Part shown: one piece after another, positions 17,666-25,808 of the stretch | Layout of the letters: each line of letters begins with the position of its first letter | Numbering within the stretch: position 1 is the stretch's first letter | NCBI RefSeq assembly: GCF_001905665.1 | Contig: NZ_LIVX01000007.1 | Span: 434,001 to 498,000, forward strand | Origin: Streptomyces sp. CB02261 | GTDB lineage: Bacteria; Actinomycetota; Actinomycetes; Streptomycetales; Streptomycetaceae | Direction: 5' to 3' | DNA: 64,000 bases | The notes under the pieces: model-generated | The model's input: only the letters and a program-made list of their open reading frames with translations | Databases searched by the model: none | What the model was told of the DNA's origin: nothing | Translations under genes and position numbers: made by a program

Positions 17666-18814
17666 GTGGTCGGACCTCGCAGGACACGTGCCACCGCCCT
17701 TGTCGCCTGCCTCTGCGCGGTGGCGCTGGGCCTCGGCGCCTGCGGGGAGGAGAGCGAGCCGGTGAAGGTGGTGCCCCCGGCCGTGGCCACCTCGGCCGAG
17801 GAGGCCGGCGGCATGGACGCGCTGATCAAGGCGGCGAAGAAGGAAGGCACGCTCCACACGACGACCCTGCTGCGGCACTGGGCGAACTACGGCGGTCTGA
17901 TGGACGGCTTCCAGAGGAAGTACGGAATCAAGATCGTCAACAGCAACCCGTTCGGGTCGAGCCAGCAGGAGATCGACGACATCAAGCGGAACCGCGGCAA
18001 GGCGAGCGCGCCCGACGTACTCGACCTCGGTGACGCCTTCGCCCAGTCCGCCGCGCGCGAGGGCCTCCTCGCCCCCTACCGGGTCGCCGACTGGGACAGG
18101 ATCCCGGCGAACCAGAAGGACCCCGACGGCGACTGGTTCAACAGCTACGGCGGATACGTGGCCATCGGCTGCGACGAGAGTCGGGTGAAGGTCTGCCCCG
18201 TCTCCTTCGCCGATCTGCTCAAGCCCGAGTACCGGGGCATGGTCGCGCTCAACGGCAATCCCACGACGGCCGGTTCGGCCTTCGCCGGTGTATACGCGGC
18301 CGCCCTGGCCAACGGCGGCTCGTTCGACGACATCCAGCCGGGCATCGACTTCTTCGCGAAGCTCGACGACGTCGGCAACTACAACCGCGGCAACCCCAAT
18401 CCGGAGGCGATCGTCCGCGGCGAGACCCCGATCAGCATCGAGTGGGACTTCCTCAACCTCCGTCACATCGACGAGCTGCGGGGTACCGACGTGCGCTGGA
18501 AGGTGTCCATCCCCTTCGACGGGAGCTTCTCGCAGTACTACGCCCAGGCGATCAACAAGTACGCCCCGCACCCGGCCGCGGCCCGGCTGTGGCAGGAGTA
18601 TCTCGCCAGTACGGAGGGTCAGAACCTGCGGCTGGGAGGGTACGCCCGCCCCGTGCTCATGGACGCGATGGCGAAGGACGGCTCCCTCGACGAGGAGAAG
18701 GCCGCGCGGCTGCCGACCATCGAGGGCGGCGCGCCGACCTTCCCCACCGACGCGCAGCTGAGCAAGGCGCTCCGGGTGGTCGAGGAGAACTGGACCAAGG
18801 CCATCGAGGGGTGA
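17666..18814 (+). CDS. Orphan ABC-type solute-binding lipoprotein
   Basis: 382 residues from the GTG at 17666 (GGAG 5 nt upstream). The N terminus is basic, then hydrophobic, ending LGLGAC, so Cys26 is the likely lipidated residue. The body resembles spermidine/iron-type binding proteins (an early DALIKAAKKEGTLHTTT-like segment and a late LWQEYLASTEGQN segment). No permease or ATPase genes are adjacent. It directly follows the membrane-anchored phosphatase and may deliver a ligand to that sensor rather than to a transporter. This is inference from order only. Confidence 0.85.
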   Translation: MVGPRRTRATALVACLCAVALGLGACGEESEPVKVVPPAVATSAEEAGGMDALIKAAKKEGTLHTTTLLRHWANYGGLMDGFQRKYGIKIVNSNPFGSSQQEIDDIKRNRGKASAPDVLDLGDAFAQSAAREGLLAPYRVADWDRIPANQKDPDGDWFNSYGGYVAIGCDESRVKVCPVSFADLLKPEYRGMVALNGNPTTAGSAFAGVYAAALANGGSFDDIQPGIDFFAKLDDVGNYNRGNPNPEAIVRGETPISIEWDFLNLRHIDELRGTDVRWKVSIPFDGSFSQYYAQAINKYAPHPAAARLWQEYLASTEGQNLRLGGYARPVLMDAMAKDGSLDEEKAARLPTIEGGAPTFPTDAQLSKALRVVEENWTKAIEG

Positions 18815-18851
18815 GCCGGCCGGCGGATCACACGGCGCGGCAAGACATGTC

Positions 18852-18880
18852 TTGACAGACATCCGCGCGGCTTTCAGACT
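18852..18880 (+). promoter_or_regulatory. Promoter of the second GH43 gene
   Basis: TTGACA (18852-18857), 17-nt spacer, CAGACT (18875-18880), the same architecture as at 10379. A 12-bp perfect palindrome, AAGACATGTCTT (18842-18853), abuts and overlaps the -35. Confidence 0.6.
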
Positions 18881-18894
18881 CTCTTCAACACCCC

Positions 18895-18910
18895 GCGTTA
18901 ACGTAAACAT
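18895..18910. promoter_or_regulatory. LacI-family operator controlling the second GH43 gene
   Basis: GCGTTAACGTAAACAT, placed just downstream of the predicted start point as at 10424. The remaining leader to 19134 shows no other gene. Confidence 0.72.
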
Positions 18911-19134
18911 GCGGAGGCGACACGCGGCCGTAACACGGCAGCCACCTTCCCCTCCGCGCACGGGCCGCGATCTCCCCGACCATCACCGCCGTCCACACGG
19001 TCCCGGTCGGCCGTCGCCTCCGCGTACGCCTCCTCGGTACGCAATCCACTCACACCACCCCTCACGGGTATGCCCGGTCCGGCGCGAGCGCCGACCCGGA
19101 CGTACGGGTTCAGCACAGCAAGAGGTAAGTGATC

Positions 19135-20586
19135 ATGTCGCGTAGAAGAACTGGGGCAACGGCCATCGTCGCCGCTCTGTCCGCTCTCCTCCTGTCCCTC
19201 GTGGGAGCCACGGGCACCGCCCACGCGGCCCCGGTGAGCATCGCCAACGCCACCCAGTTCACCGATCCGGAGGGCAACCCGGTCCACGCCCACGGCGGCG
19301 GTGTCGTCAAGGTCGGCGAGTACTACTACTGGTTCGGCGAGAACCGCAACGCCGACAACAGCTTCCGGTACGTCTCCGCCTACCGCTCCACCGACCTGAA
19401 GACGTGGGAGTTCCGCAACCACGTCCTCAAGCAGGAGACGGATCCCGAGCTCCAGGGTGCCAACATCGAGCGGCCCAAGGTCATCCACAACGAGGCCACC
19501 GGCCAGTTCGTGATGTGGATGCACAAGGAGGGCAGCGCCACCGACTACAGCGAGGCCCGTGCCGCCGTGGCCGTCTCCGACACGGTGGACGGCGACTACA
19601 CCTGGAAGGGCAGCTTCCGCCCGCTCGGCCACATGTCCCGTGACATCACGGCCTTCGTCGACACCGACGGCACCGGCTACATGATCTCCGCCGCCAACGA
19701 GAACGCGGACCTGCACGTCTACCGTCTGACGTCGGACTACACCGGCATCGACGCCCAGGTGAAGAAGCTCTGGGCGGGCGGCATGCGGGAGGCTCCCGCG
19801 ATGTTCAAGCGCAACGGCGTCTACTTCCTGCTCACCTCCGGCGCCACCGGCTGGGCCCCCAACCAGCAGAAGTACGCCACCGCCACCAGCATCACCGGCA
19901 CCTGGAGCGGCCTGAAGGACGTCGGCAACTCCACCGCCTACCGCAGCCAGACGGCCTACGTCCTCCCGGTGACCGGCACCAACGGGACCAGCTACCTCTA
20001 CATGGGTGACCGCTGGGGCAACTCGATGGGCGGCATGGTCCAGGACTCCCAGTACGTCTGGCTCCCGCTGAAGTTCCCCACCAAGACCACCATGACCATG
20101 GACTACTCGCCCAAGCTCACGATCGACGCCGCGGCCGGCAAGGTGACCGGCATGAACGTGATCTGGGAGACGCTCTCCGTCCGCAGCAGCGGCAAGTGCG
20201 CCGACGTCTCCAACTTCGACTCCGCCGACGGCGCCCCGATCGTCCAGTGGGGCTGCGGCGGGGACCTCAACCAGCAGTACTGGTTCAAGAACGTGGGCAC
20301 CAGCGGCTACGTCCAGATCATGGCCCGCAACAGCGGCAAGTGCCTCGAGGTGAACGGGGCGTCCACCGAGGACGGCGCCGTGGTCGTCCAGAAGACCTGC
20401 GGCACGGCGAAGAACCAGCACTGGAAGGTCGAGCCGGTCGGCGACACCGGCTACAGCCAGCTGGTCGCGCGGCACAGTGGCAAGTGCCTGGACGTCGCGA
20501 ACTGGTCGTACGCCGACGGCGGGGCGCTCGACCAGTGGACCTGCAACGCCGGTGACAACCAGCTGTGGGACCGGGCCATCGTCTGA
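19135..20586 (+). CDS. Second secreted GH43 exo-beta-1,3-galactanase-like enzyme with CBM13
   Basis: 483 residues, a close paralogue of the 10642 gene: the whole catalytic segment from ATQFTDP to TMTMDY is nearly identical. It has a signal peptide (AHA cleavage near residue 31), the GH43 propeller with MREAPAMFK general-acid motif and RSQTAYVLPV glutamine motif, then a CBM13 trefoil that differs more (for example SNFDSADGAPIVQWGCGG). ATG 19135 is chosen since AGAGG lies 9 nt upstream; a GTG at 19129 is too close to it. Duplication with a conserved promoter and operator suggests a dosage or substrate-fine-structure role, with the diverged binding domain as the likely difference. Confidence 0.87.
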   Translation: MSRRRTGATAIVAALSALLLSLVGATGTAHAAPVSIANATQFTDPEGNPVHAHGGGVVKVGEYYYWFGENRNADNSFRYVSAYRSTDLKTWEFRNHVLKQETDPELQGANIERPKVIHNEATGQFVMWMHKEGSATDYSEARAAVAVSDTVDGDYTWKGSFRPLGHMSRDITAFVDTDGTGYMISAANENADLHVYRLTSDYTGIDAQVKKLWAGGMREAPAMFKRNGVYFLLTSGATGWAPNQQKYATATSITGTWSGLKDVGNSTAYRSQTAYVLPVTGTNGTSYLYMGDRWGNSMGGMVQDSQYVWLPLKFPTKTTMTMDYSPKLTIDAAAGKVTGMNVIWETLSVRSSGKCADVSNFDSADGAPIVQWGCGGDLNQQYWFKNVGTSGYVQIMARNSGKCLEVNGASTEDGAVVVQKTCGTAKNQHWKVEPVGDTGYSQLVARHSGKCLDVANWSYADGGALDQWTCNAGDNQLWDRAIV

Positions 20587-20602
20587 CGATGACCGCCCCT
20601 CC

Positions 20603-20637
20603 GAGTGCCTCTCCATCCTCGCGGTGGAGGGGCACTC
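20603..20637 (+). terminator. Terminator after the second GH43 gene
   Basis: 13-nt arms (GAGTGCCTCTCCA / TGGAGGGGCACTC, one G-U pair) with a 9-nt loop, 16 bases past the stop. Confidence 0.7.
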
Positions 20638-20817
20638 CTCTGTGTGGGGACGCCCTTTGTCACGAGAGCATAACGGGTCTGAACCAGACGTCGTCGGCTG
20701 TTCATCTTCGAGGGCTGTTGTGTAAATCTGTTGATCCTCGGCCGGGCTCAGGCTCATCAACGCCCGGTCGCGCAACGGCCGTGCACCCCCCCCGACAGAA
20801 CCTCCCAAGGAGATTCC

Positions 20818-22338
20818 GTGCACCTGTCCCGCTCCCTTCGTGCCGCCCTCGCGGTCACCGTCGCGGCAGCCGTACTGCCGCTCGCCGCCGCCGCCCACGC
20901 CGACGCCGCGGGCAAGAAGGAAGGGTCGTCCTCCGCCGCCGCCGCGTCCGCCAAGCGCCCCAAGTCGCTGGTGATCGGCATCGACGGCGCCACCTTCGCC
21001 AAGTTCGAGAAGGCGAAGATGCCCAAGGTCAAGGGCCTCATGGCCGCCGGCATGACCGCCACCAGCAACCTGTACGCGAACCCGATGGCCCCCACCTCCT
21101 CGGGCCCGGGCTGGTCGACCATCGCCACCGGCGCCTGGCCCGACAAGCACAAGGTCATCGACAACAGCTTCGCCGGCGCCCGCTACGACCTCTTCCCCGA
21201 CTACGCCACCCGCCTGGAGAGCGTCAACTCCGCCTACAACACGCTGGTCGTGGGCACCTGGAGCCCGATCCGCGACACCGTCTTCGGCCCGGCGGTCGAC
21301 ACCCGCCTCGGTGGTGTCAACGACGCCGACACCACGACGACCGCCGTCTCCAAGCTCAAGACCACCGACGCGGACGCCACCTTCGTCCACCTCGACGAGG
21401 TCGACGGCGCCGGCCACTCCTACGGCACCGAGCACCGCGCCTACCTGACGGCCCTCGCCACCGCCGACACCCAGATCGGCCACATTCTCGACGCCGTCAC
21501 CTCCCGCGCCAGCTACGCGAACGAGGACTGGCAGATCCTCATCACCGCCGACCACGGCCACACGCCCGGCGGAGGCCACGGCGGCAACCAGCCCGGCGAG
21601 CGGCAGACCTTCGTCATCGCCAAGGGAACCGGCTTCACCCCGGGCTCGGTCCGCCATGACGTCAAGATCACCGACATCGCGCCGACCGTCCTCTCCCACT
21701 TCGGCGTCACCCCCGCCCCGGCGTGGCAGCTCGACGGCAAGGCGATCGGCACCCTCGCGCCCGACGCCTTCGACGCCCTGCGCCCCTCCCTGAACACCCG
21801 GGTCGACGAACTCGCCCTGCCCTCCACCCTCAAGGGCTGGACGACCACCGCGCCCGCCGGCTGGACCATCGACAACTCGGCCATGCCGTCCGGCGGTGTG
21901 ACCGAGTGGCGCGGCTGGTCCTTCGCGACCGACGAGTTCTGGACCAACGCCGAGCTGGGCCAGGGCCGCGAGACCAACGTGCGCGCCCGTGACGTCTTCG
22001 CGGTCGCCGACTCCGACGAGTGGGGCGACAAGGCCCACGGCGCCGGCCAGTTCGACTCCACCCTCGTCAGCCCCGCCTACGCCGTGACCGGCGGCACCAC
22101 GGCGACCGTCTCGTACGCGACGAACTACAAGGTGGACGGCCCGCAGACCGGCGACGTCTACGTCTCCTTCGACGGCGGCACCCCGCAGCTGCTGCAGTCC
22201 TACCGGGCGAACGTCAACACCTTCGAGAAGCTCACGGTCGCCGTCCCGGCCGGAGCCACCACCGCCCAGCTGCGCTTCCGCTACACGGGCACCAACAGCG
22301 CGTTCTGGACGGTCGACCAGGTCAACGTCAGCTCCTGA
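20818..22338 (+). CDS. Secreted type I phosphodiesterase/nucleotide pyrophosphatase-like enzyme
   Basis: 506 residues from the GTG at 20818 (AAGGAG 5 nt upstream). Signal peptide about 1-31, then an alkaline-phosphatase-superfamily fold. It contains metal site IGIDGAT near 60, the nucleophile region PTSSGPGWSTIATG near 90, HLDEVDGAGHSYG near 190 and the metal motif TADHGHTPGGGHGG near 245. The last about 170 residues form a beta-rich, carbohydrate-binding-like module (WRGWSFATDEFW, PQTGDVYVSFDGG). It probably hydrolyses phosphodiesters or nucleotides outside the cell. It has no operator of the galactan type, so its link to that locus is only positional. Confidence 0.85.
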   Translation: MHLSRSLRAALAVTVAAAVLPLAAAAHADAAGKKEGSSSAAAASAKRPKSLVIGIDGATFAKFEKAKMPKVKGLMAAGMTATSNLYANPMAPTSSGPGWSTIATGAWPDKHKVIDNSFAGARYDLFPDYATRLESVNSAYNTLVVGTWSPIRDTVFGPAVDTRLGGVNDADTTTTAVSKLKTTDADATFVHLDEVDGAGHSYGTEHRAYLTALATADTQIGHILDAVTSRASYANEDWQILITADHGHTPGGGHGGNQPGERQTFVIAKGTGFTPGSVRHDVKITDIAPTVLSHFGVTPAPAWQLDGKAIGTLAPDAFDALRPSLNTRVDELALPSTLKGWTTTAPAGWTIDNSAMPSGGVTEWRGWSFATDEFWTNAELGQGRETNVRARDVFAVADSDEWGDKAHGAGQFDSTLVSPAYAVTGGTTATVSYATNYKVDGPQTGDVYVSFDGGTPQLLQSYRANVNTFEKLTVAVPAGATTAQLRFRYTGTNSAFWTVDQVNVSS

Positions 22339-22352
22339 TCCTCACTGCCACG

Positions 22353-22395
22353 CGAAGGGCACCGGCGGGCGCGAACCGCTCGCCGGTGCCCTTCG
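22353..22395. terminator. Bidirectional terminator
   Basis: Perfect 15-nt arms (CGAAGGGCACCGGCG and complement) with a 13-nt loop, between the convergent phosphodiesterase and acyl-CoA dehydrogenase genes. It serves both strands. Confidence 0.8.
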
Positions 22396-22425
22396 CCGTG
22401 TGCGCGGAACGCCCGTCGCGGCCGG

Positions 22426-23499
22426 TCACGCCGGACCCAGGCCCAGGCCGGCCGCGAGCCGGGCGCGGTGCCAGGCCGGCGGGCCGAAGAGCTGGGCCGA
22501 GCCGTGGGCGCGTTTGAAGTAGCGGTGGGCGGCGTGCTCCCACGTGACGCCGATGCCGCCGTGCAACTGGATCATCTCGCCCGCCACCAGCGAGAACGCC
22601 TCCGAGCAGGCCGACTTGGCCGCCGCCGCGAGCCGGGACAGCTCCGCCGGCTCCCCGGCGGCCGCGAAGGACGCCCCGAGCGCCGCCGAGCGCGCCGACT
22701 CCACCAGCACGTACGCGTCCGCGAGCCGGTGCTTGACGGCCTGGAAGGAGCCGATGGGCCGGCCGAACTGAACCCGCTCCCCGGTGTAGGCGACCGTGAG
22801 CTCCAGACAGCGCGCGGCGCCGCCGACCTGTTCGGCGGCGAGCGCCGCGCACGCCACGTCCAGGACGTGCCACAGCACCCGTTCGCCGTCACCCTCGGTC
22901 CCGACGAGCCGGCCCTCCGCCCCCGTGAGCACCACGCGCGCCTGCGCCCGGGTGGCGTCCATCGTCACCGCCGCCCGCCGGTCCACACCCGGACCGTTCC
23001 CGGCCACCTCGAAGAGCGACACCCCCGCTCCGGTACGGGCGGCCACCAGCAACACCCCTGCCTCGGCGCCGTCCAGGACGTGCTCCTTGACACCGGTGAT
23101 CCGCCACCTCCCGCCGGGCCCGGGGGAGGCCTCGGCCCGTACCGCGGCCGGGTCCCACGAACCGCGCTCGGCCCACGCCAGGGACCCCACCACGGATCCC
23201 GAGGCGAGTCCCGGCAGGAGCCGTGCGCACGCCGCCGCGTCGTCGGAGTCGAGCAGCGCCCGCACCACGAGCACCGCGGAGCCGAGGTAGGGGACGGGGC
23301 TCAGTTCCCGCCCCAGCTCCTCCATCACCACGTGCACCTCCCCGGCGCCGCAGCCCGCGCCGCCGTACTCCTCCGGGACCGCGAGCCCGGTGACGCCGAT
23401 CTGCCCGGTCAGCGGGCGCCAGGCCGCAGCGCCCGCGTGACGCCCGAGCAACGTCCTTACAGCGGAACGCAGTTCCCGCTGCTCCTCGGTGAGTCTCAC
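22426..23499 (-). CDS. fadE33: Acyl-CoA dehydrogenase, FadE33-like subunit of the steroid C/D-ring pathway
   Basis: 357 residues from a GTG with GGAG-type sites upstream. An acyl-CoA dehydrogenase N domain starts LTEEQRELRSAVRTLLGRH; the flavin region is less canonical than in typical members, as in the partner subunits of hetero-oligomeric steroid FadEs. The C terminus carries the IQLHGGIGVTWEHAAHRYFKRA motif split over residues 315-337. It is the last of three consecutive fadE genes, in the same relative order and orientation as M. tuberculosis fadE31-32-33. It probably forms a complex with one of the neighbours to dehydrogenate a HIP-derived CoA ester or its ring-opened product. The symbol is given by synteny, not by identity. 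Confidence 0.8.
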   Translation of the reverse strand: MRLTEEQRELRSAVRTLLGRHAGAAAWRPLTGQIGVTGLAVPEEYGGAGCGAGEVHVVMEELGRELSPVPYLGSAVLVVRALLDSDDAAACARLLPGLASGSVVGSLAWAERGSWDPAAVRAEASPGPGGRWRITGVKEHVLDGAEAGVLLVAARTGAGVSLFEVAGNGPGVDRRAAVTMDATRAQARVVLTGAEGRLVGTEGDGERVLWHVLDVACAALAAEQVGGAARCLELTVAYTGERVQFGRPIGSFQAVKHRLADAYVLVESARSAALGASFAAAGEPAELSRLAAAAKSACSEAFSLVAGEMIQLHGGIGVTWEHAAHRYFKRAHGSAQLFGPPAWHRARLAAGLGLGPA

Positions 23500-23539
23500 G
23501 CCTCCGCTCCTCTCGGTCTCGGCCGGGTACGGGCGACGG

Positions 23540-24529
23540 TCAGGGCGCGAGGACGCGGGCGCGGCAGGCCGCCGGGGTGCCCCAGGCGTCGCGGAGCGGC
23601 CGGGCCTTGCGGATCCACAGGGCCAGGTCCAACTCGTCCGTGTAACCCACGGCGCCGTGCAGCTGCAGGGCGGTACGGGCGGCGGCGTACGCGGCCTCGC
23701 CCGCCGTGACCTTCGCGGCGGCGACCTCGGCGGAGCTTCCCTCCGCCCCCTCCGCCAGAGCCAGGGCCGCCGCGTGGAGCAGGGGCCGGGCGAACTCCAG
23801 GGCGAGGAGCGTGTCGGCCATGCGATGCTTCACCGCCTGGAACGAACCGACGGCCACCCCGAACTGGGTCCGCCGCGTCACGTGGGCGACGGTCCGGTCG
23901 AGCAGGGCGCGGCCGACACCCAGGGACTGCGCGGCGGTGACCAGGGCGGCGACGTCGACGGCGTACGCGGTCGCGGCGGCCACCACCGGACCCCGCGCCA
24001 GGACGGTCCCCCCATGGGGCCGGGCCAGCCGGCGTACGGGGTCGACCGAGGGCTGGACCGGGCCGGCGCCCTCCGCCAGGCGTACGGTGTCGCCCTCGAC
24101 GACGAGCACGGCGTCGGCGGCGTGCGGGTCCAGGGCGTACGGGCTTCCGGCCGCCGGTACGCACAGGGACACGACCGCCGCCCCCGAGGCGATCCGCGGC
24201 AGCCACGGCGCCGCGGCCCCGCCGTCCCCGAGCCGGTCGAGGAGCGCGGCGGCCGCGACGGTCTCGACCACCGGCCCCGGGACGGCGTGACGGCCGAGTT
24301 CGGTGAAGGCGACGGCGAGTTCGACGGGCAGCGGGCCCAGGCCTTCATGCCGTTCCGGTACGGCGAGGGCGAAGACCCCCGCTGCCGCGAGCCGTGACCA
24401 GAGCGCTCGGCCGGGTGCGGTGTCCCCGGCGGCCCAGGCCCGCGCCGCCCCCGGGACGTCGGCCGCCGTGAGCATGGCGTCGAGGGAGCGGGCGAACTCC
24501 CGCTGTTCGTCGTCGAGGAGGAACCGCAT
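23540..24529 (-). CDS. fadE32: Acyl-CoA dehydrogenase, FadE32-like subunit
   Basis: 329 residues. The start ATG overlaps the stop of the upstream fadE (TGATG), so it is translationally coupled. A longer open frame upstream runs inside the neighbour and is not used. The N domain begins FLLDDEQREFARSLDAML and the C domain contains LQLHGAVGYTDELDLALWIR. The short length and poorly kept flavin motifs fit the FadE32-type partner subunit. Family knowledge: steroid FadEs act as alpha2beta2 complexes in which each subunit supplies part of the FAD site. Its operon neighbours are the likely partners. Confidence 0.8.
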   Translation of the reverse strand: MRFLLDDEQREFARSLDAMLTAADVPGAARAWAAGDTAPGRALWSRLAAAGVFALAVPERHEGLGPLPVELAVAFTELGRHAVPGPVVETVAAAALLDRLGDGGAAAPWLPRIASGAAVVSLCVPAAGSPYALDPHAADAVLVVEGDTVRLAEGAGPVQPSVDPVRRLARPHGGTVLARGPVVAAATAYAVDVAALVTAAQSLGVGRALLDRTVAHVTRRTQFGVAVGSFQAVKHRMADTLLALEFARPLLHAAALALAEGAEGSSAEVAAAKVTAGEAAYAAARTALQLHGAVGYTDELDLALWIRKARPLRDAWGTPAACRARVLAP

Positions 24530-25698
24530 CACCGGCGTCCCTTCGGGAGACCGAGCAGCCGCTCGGCGATGATGTCGCGCTGGATCTCGTTGGTGCCGGC
24601 GTAGAGGGGACCCGCGAGCGAGAAGGTGTGACCTCCGGCCCAACTGCCGTGCGCGGGAGCGTCGGTGGCCTCGTCGGACAGCTCGCCGTACGGGCCGAGC
24701 AGGTCGAGGGCGGTCTCATGGAGGGCGATGTCCAGCTCGGACCAGAAGACCTTGTTGAGGCTGGACTCGGCGCCGATCGATCCACCGGCGGCGAGGCGGG
24801 ACGCGCCCGCGAAGGCGAACAGGCGGTAGGCGCGGGCGCCGACGACCGCGTCGGCGACCCGGTCGCGCAGGGCCGTGTCCGTGGGGTCGCCGCTCTCCCG
24901 CCACAGTGCGGTGAGGCGCTCGGCGGCGGCCGTGAATCGGCCCGGGCTGCGCAGGGTGAGCCCCCGTTCGTTGCCCGCGGTGCTCATCGCGACCCGCCAG
25001 CCCTGCCCGGGCGCCCCGATGACGTCCTCGTCGGGCACGAAGACGTCGTCGAGGAAGAGCTCGGCGAAGGCGGGCTTGCCGTCGAGCCGTCCGACGGGCC
25101 GTACGGTCACCCCGTCGGCGTCCAGCGGGAACATCAGGTACGTCAGGCCCTGGTGCGGCTTCCCGGCGTCGGGGTCGCTGCGGAAGAGGCCGAACGCGCG
25201 GTCGGCGAAGGCCGCCCGGGACGACCAGGTCTTCTGGCCGCTCAGGAGCCAGCCGCCGTCGGTCCGTACGGCCGTGGAGCGGAGCGAGGCCAGGTCGGAG
25301 CCGGACTCCGGTTCCGACCAGGCCTGCGCCCAGACGACCTCGCCGCCCGCCATGGGGGGCAGGACGCGGGCGCGCTGCTGGTCGGTGCCGTACTCGAAGA
25401 GGGTGGGGGCGAGCAGGTTGATGCCGTTCTGGCCGACCCGGCCGGGTGAGCCGGCCGCGTAGTACTCCTCCTCGAAGATCAGCCACCGGAGGATCGAGCT
25501 GCCCCGGCCGCCGTACTCCTCGGGCCAGGAGACCACCGACCAGCGGTCGGCGGCGAGGATCCGCTCCCACTCCCGGTGGGCCGCGAAGCCCTTCTCGGTC
25601 TCCAGGGAGGGCAGGGGGACGGGCGGCACATGGGCGGCGAGCCAGGCCCGGGCCTCGGCCCGGAAGGCGTCGTCGGCCGGGGAGAAGTCGAGGTCCAT
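24529..25698 (-). CDS. fadE31: Acyl-CoA dehydrogenase, FadE31-like subunit
   Basis: 389 residues, full-length. The N-terminal region has PEEYGGRG, the flavin/substrate motif WSEPESGSDLASL, and GQKTWSSRAAFAD. The C-terminal part contains LYAGTNEIQRDIIAERLLGLP. It is the first long gene of a three-gene minus-strand operon that diverges from the fadE30-like gene across a KstR2-like site. It should oxidise a CoA thioester to the enoyl-CoA and pass electrons to ETF. The ATG overlaps the stop of a 21-codon upstream frame. Confidence 0.85.
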   Translation of the reverse strand: MDLDFSPADDAFRAEARAWLAAHVPPVPLPSLETEKGFAAHREWERILAADRWSVVSWPEEYGGRGSSILRWLIFEEEYYAAGSPGRVGQNGINLLAPTLFEYGTDQQRARVLPPMAGGEVVWAQAWSEPESGSDLASLRSTAVRTDGGWLLSGQKTWSSRAAFADRAFGLFRSDPDAGKPHQGLTYLMFPLDADGVTVRPVGRLDGKPAFAELFLDDVFVPDEDVIGAPGQGWRVAMSTAGNERGLTLRSPGRFTAAAERLTALWRESGDPTDTALRDRVADAVVGARAYRLFAFAGASRLAAGGSIGAESSLNKVFWSELDIALHETALDLLGPYGELSDEATDAPAHGSWAGGHTFSLAGPLYAGTNEIQRDIIAERLLGLPKGRR

Positions 25699-25763
25699 CA
25701 GGCTCCCGCCGCCTTCCGCGCGGAGCGGAGGGGCGCCGGGGACGCGGTGTGGGCAGCGGACAT
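25698..25763 (-). CDS. Possible 21-residue leader ORF coupled to fadE31
   Basis: ATG 25763 has AAGGAG about 7 nt upstream. The frame runs 21 codons (MSAAHTASPAPL...) and ends in a TGA that overlaps the fadE31 ATG (TGATG). The best ribosome site in this leader belongs to this small frame rather than to fadE31, so translation of the dehydrogenase may depend on it. The peptide itself is unrecognised. Alternatively the real dehydrogenase start is as given and the small frame is accidental. Confidence 0.4.
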   Translation of the reverse strand: MSAAHTASPAPLRSARKAAGA

Positions 25764-25778
25764 CCGCTCTCCTTCCCT

Positions 25779-25792
25779 AACAAGTGTTTGGT
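25779..25792. promoter_or_regulatory. KstR2-like operator between divergent fadE31 and fadE30 operons
   Basis: AACAAGTGTTTGGT fits the mycobacterial KstR2 consensus AnCAAGnnCTTGnT at all but one fixed position. Its reverse complement shares 12 of 14 bases with the site at 32556. It lies 17 bases from the fadE30-like start. Confidence 0.7.
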
Positions 25793-25808
25793 AGGTTAAC
25801 GTACGGCC

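Noticed and set aside
18898-22038. Minus-strand frame of about 1050 codons opposite the second GH43 and phosphodiesterase genes
   Set aside because: Antisense shadow; no family motifs, and it crosses a promoter and a terminator.
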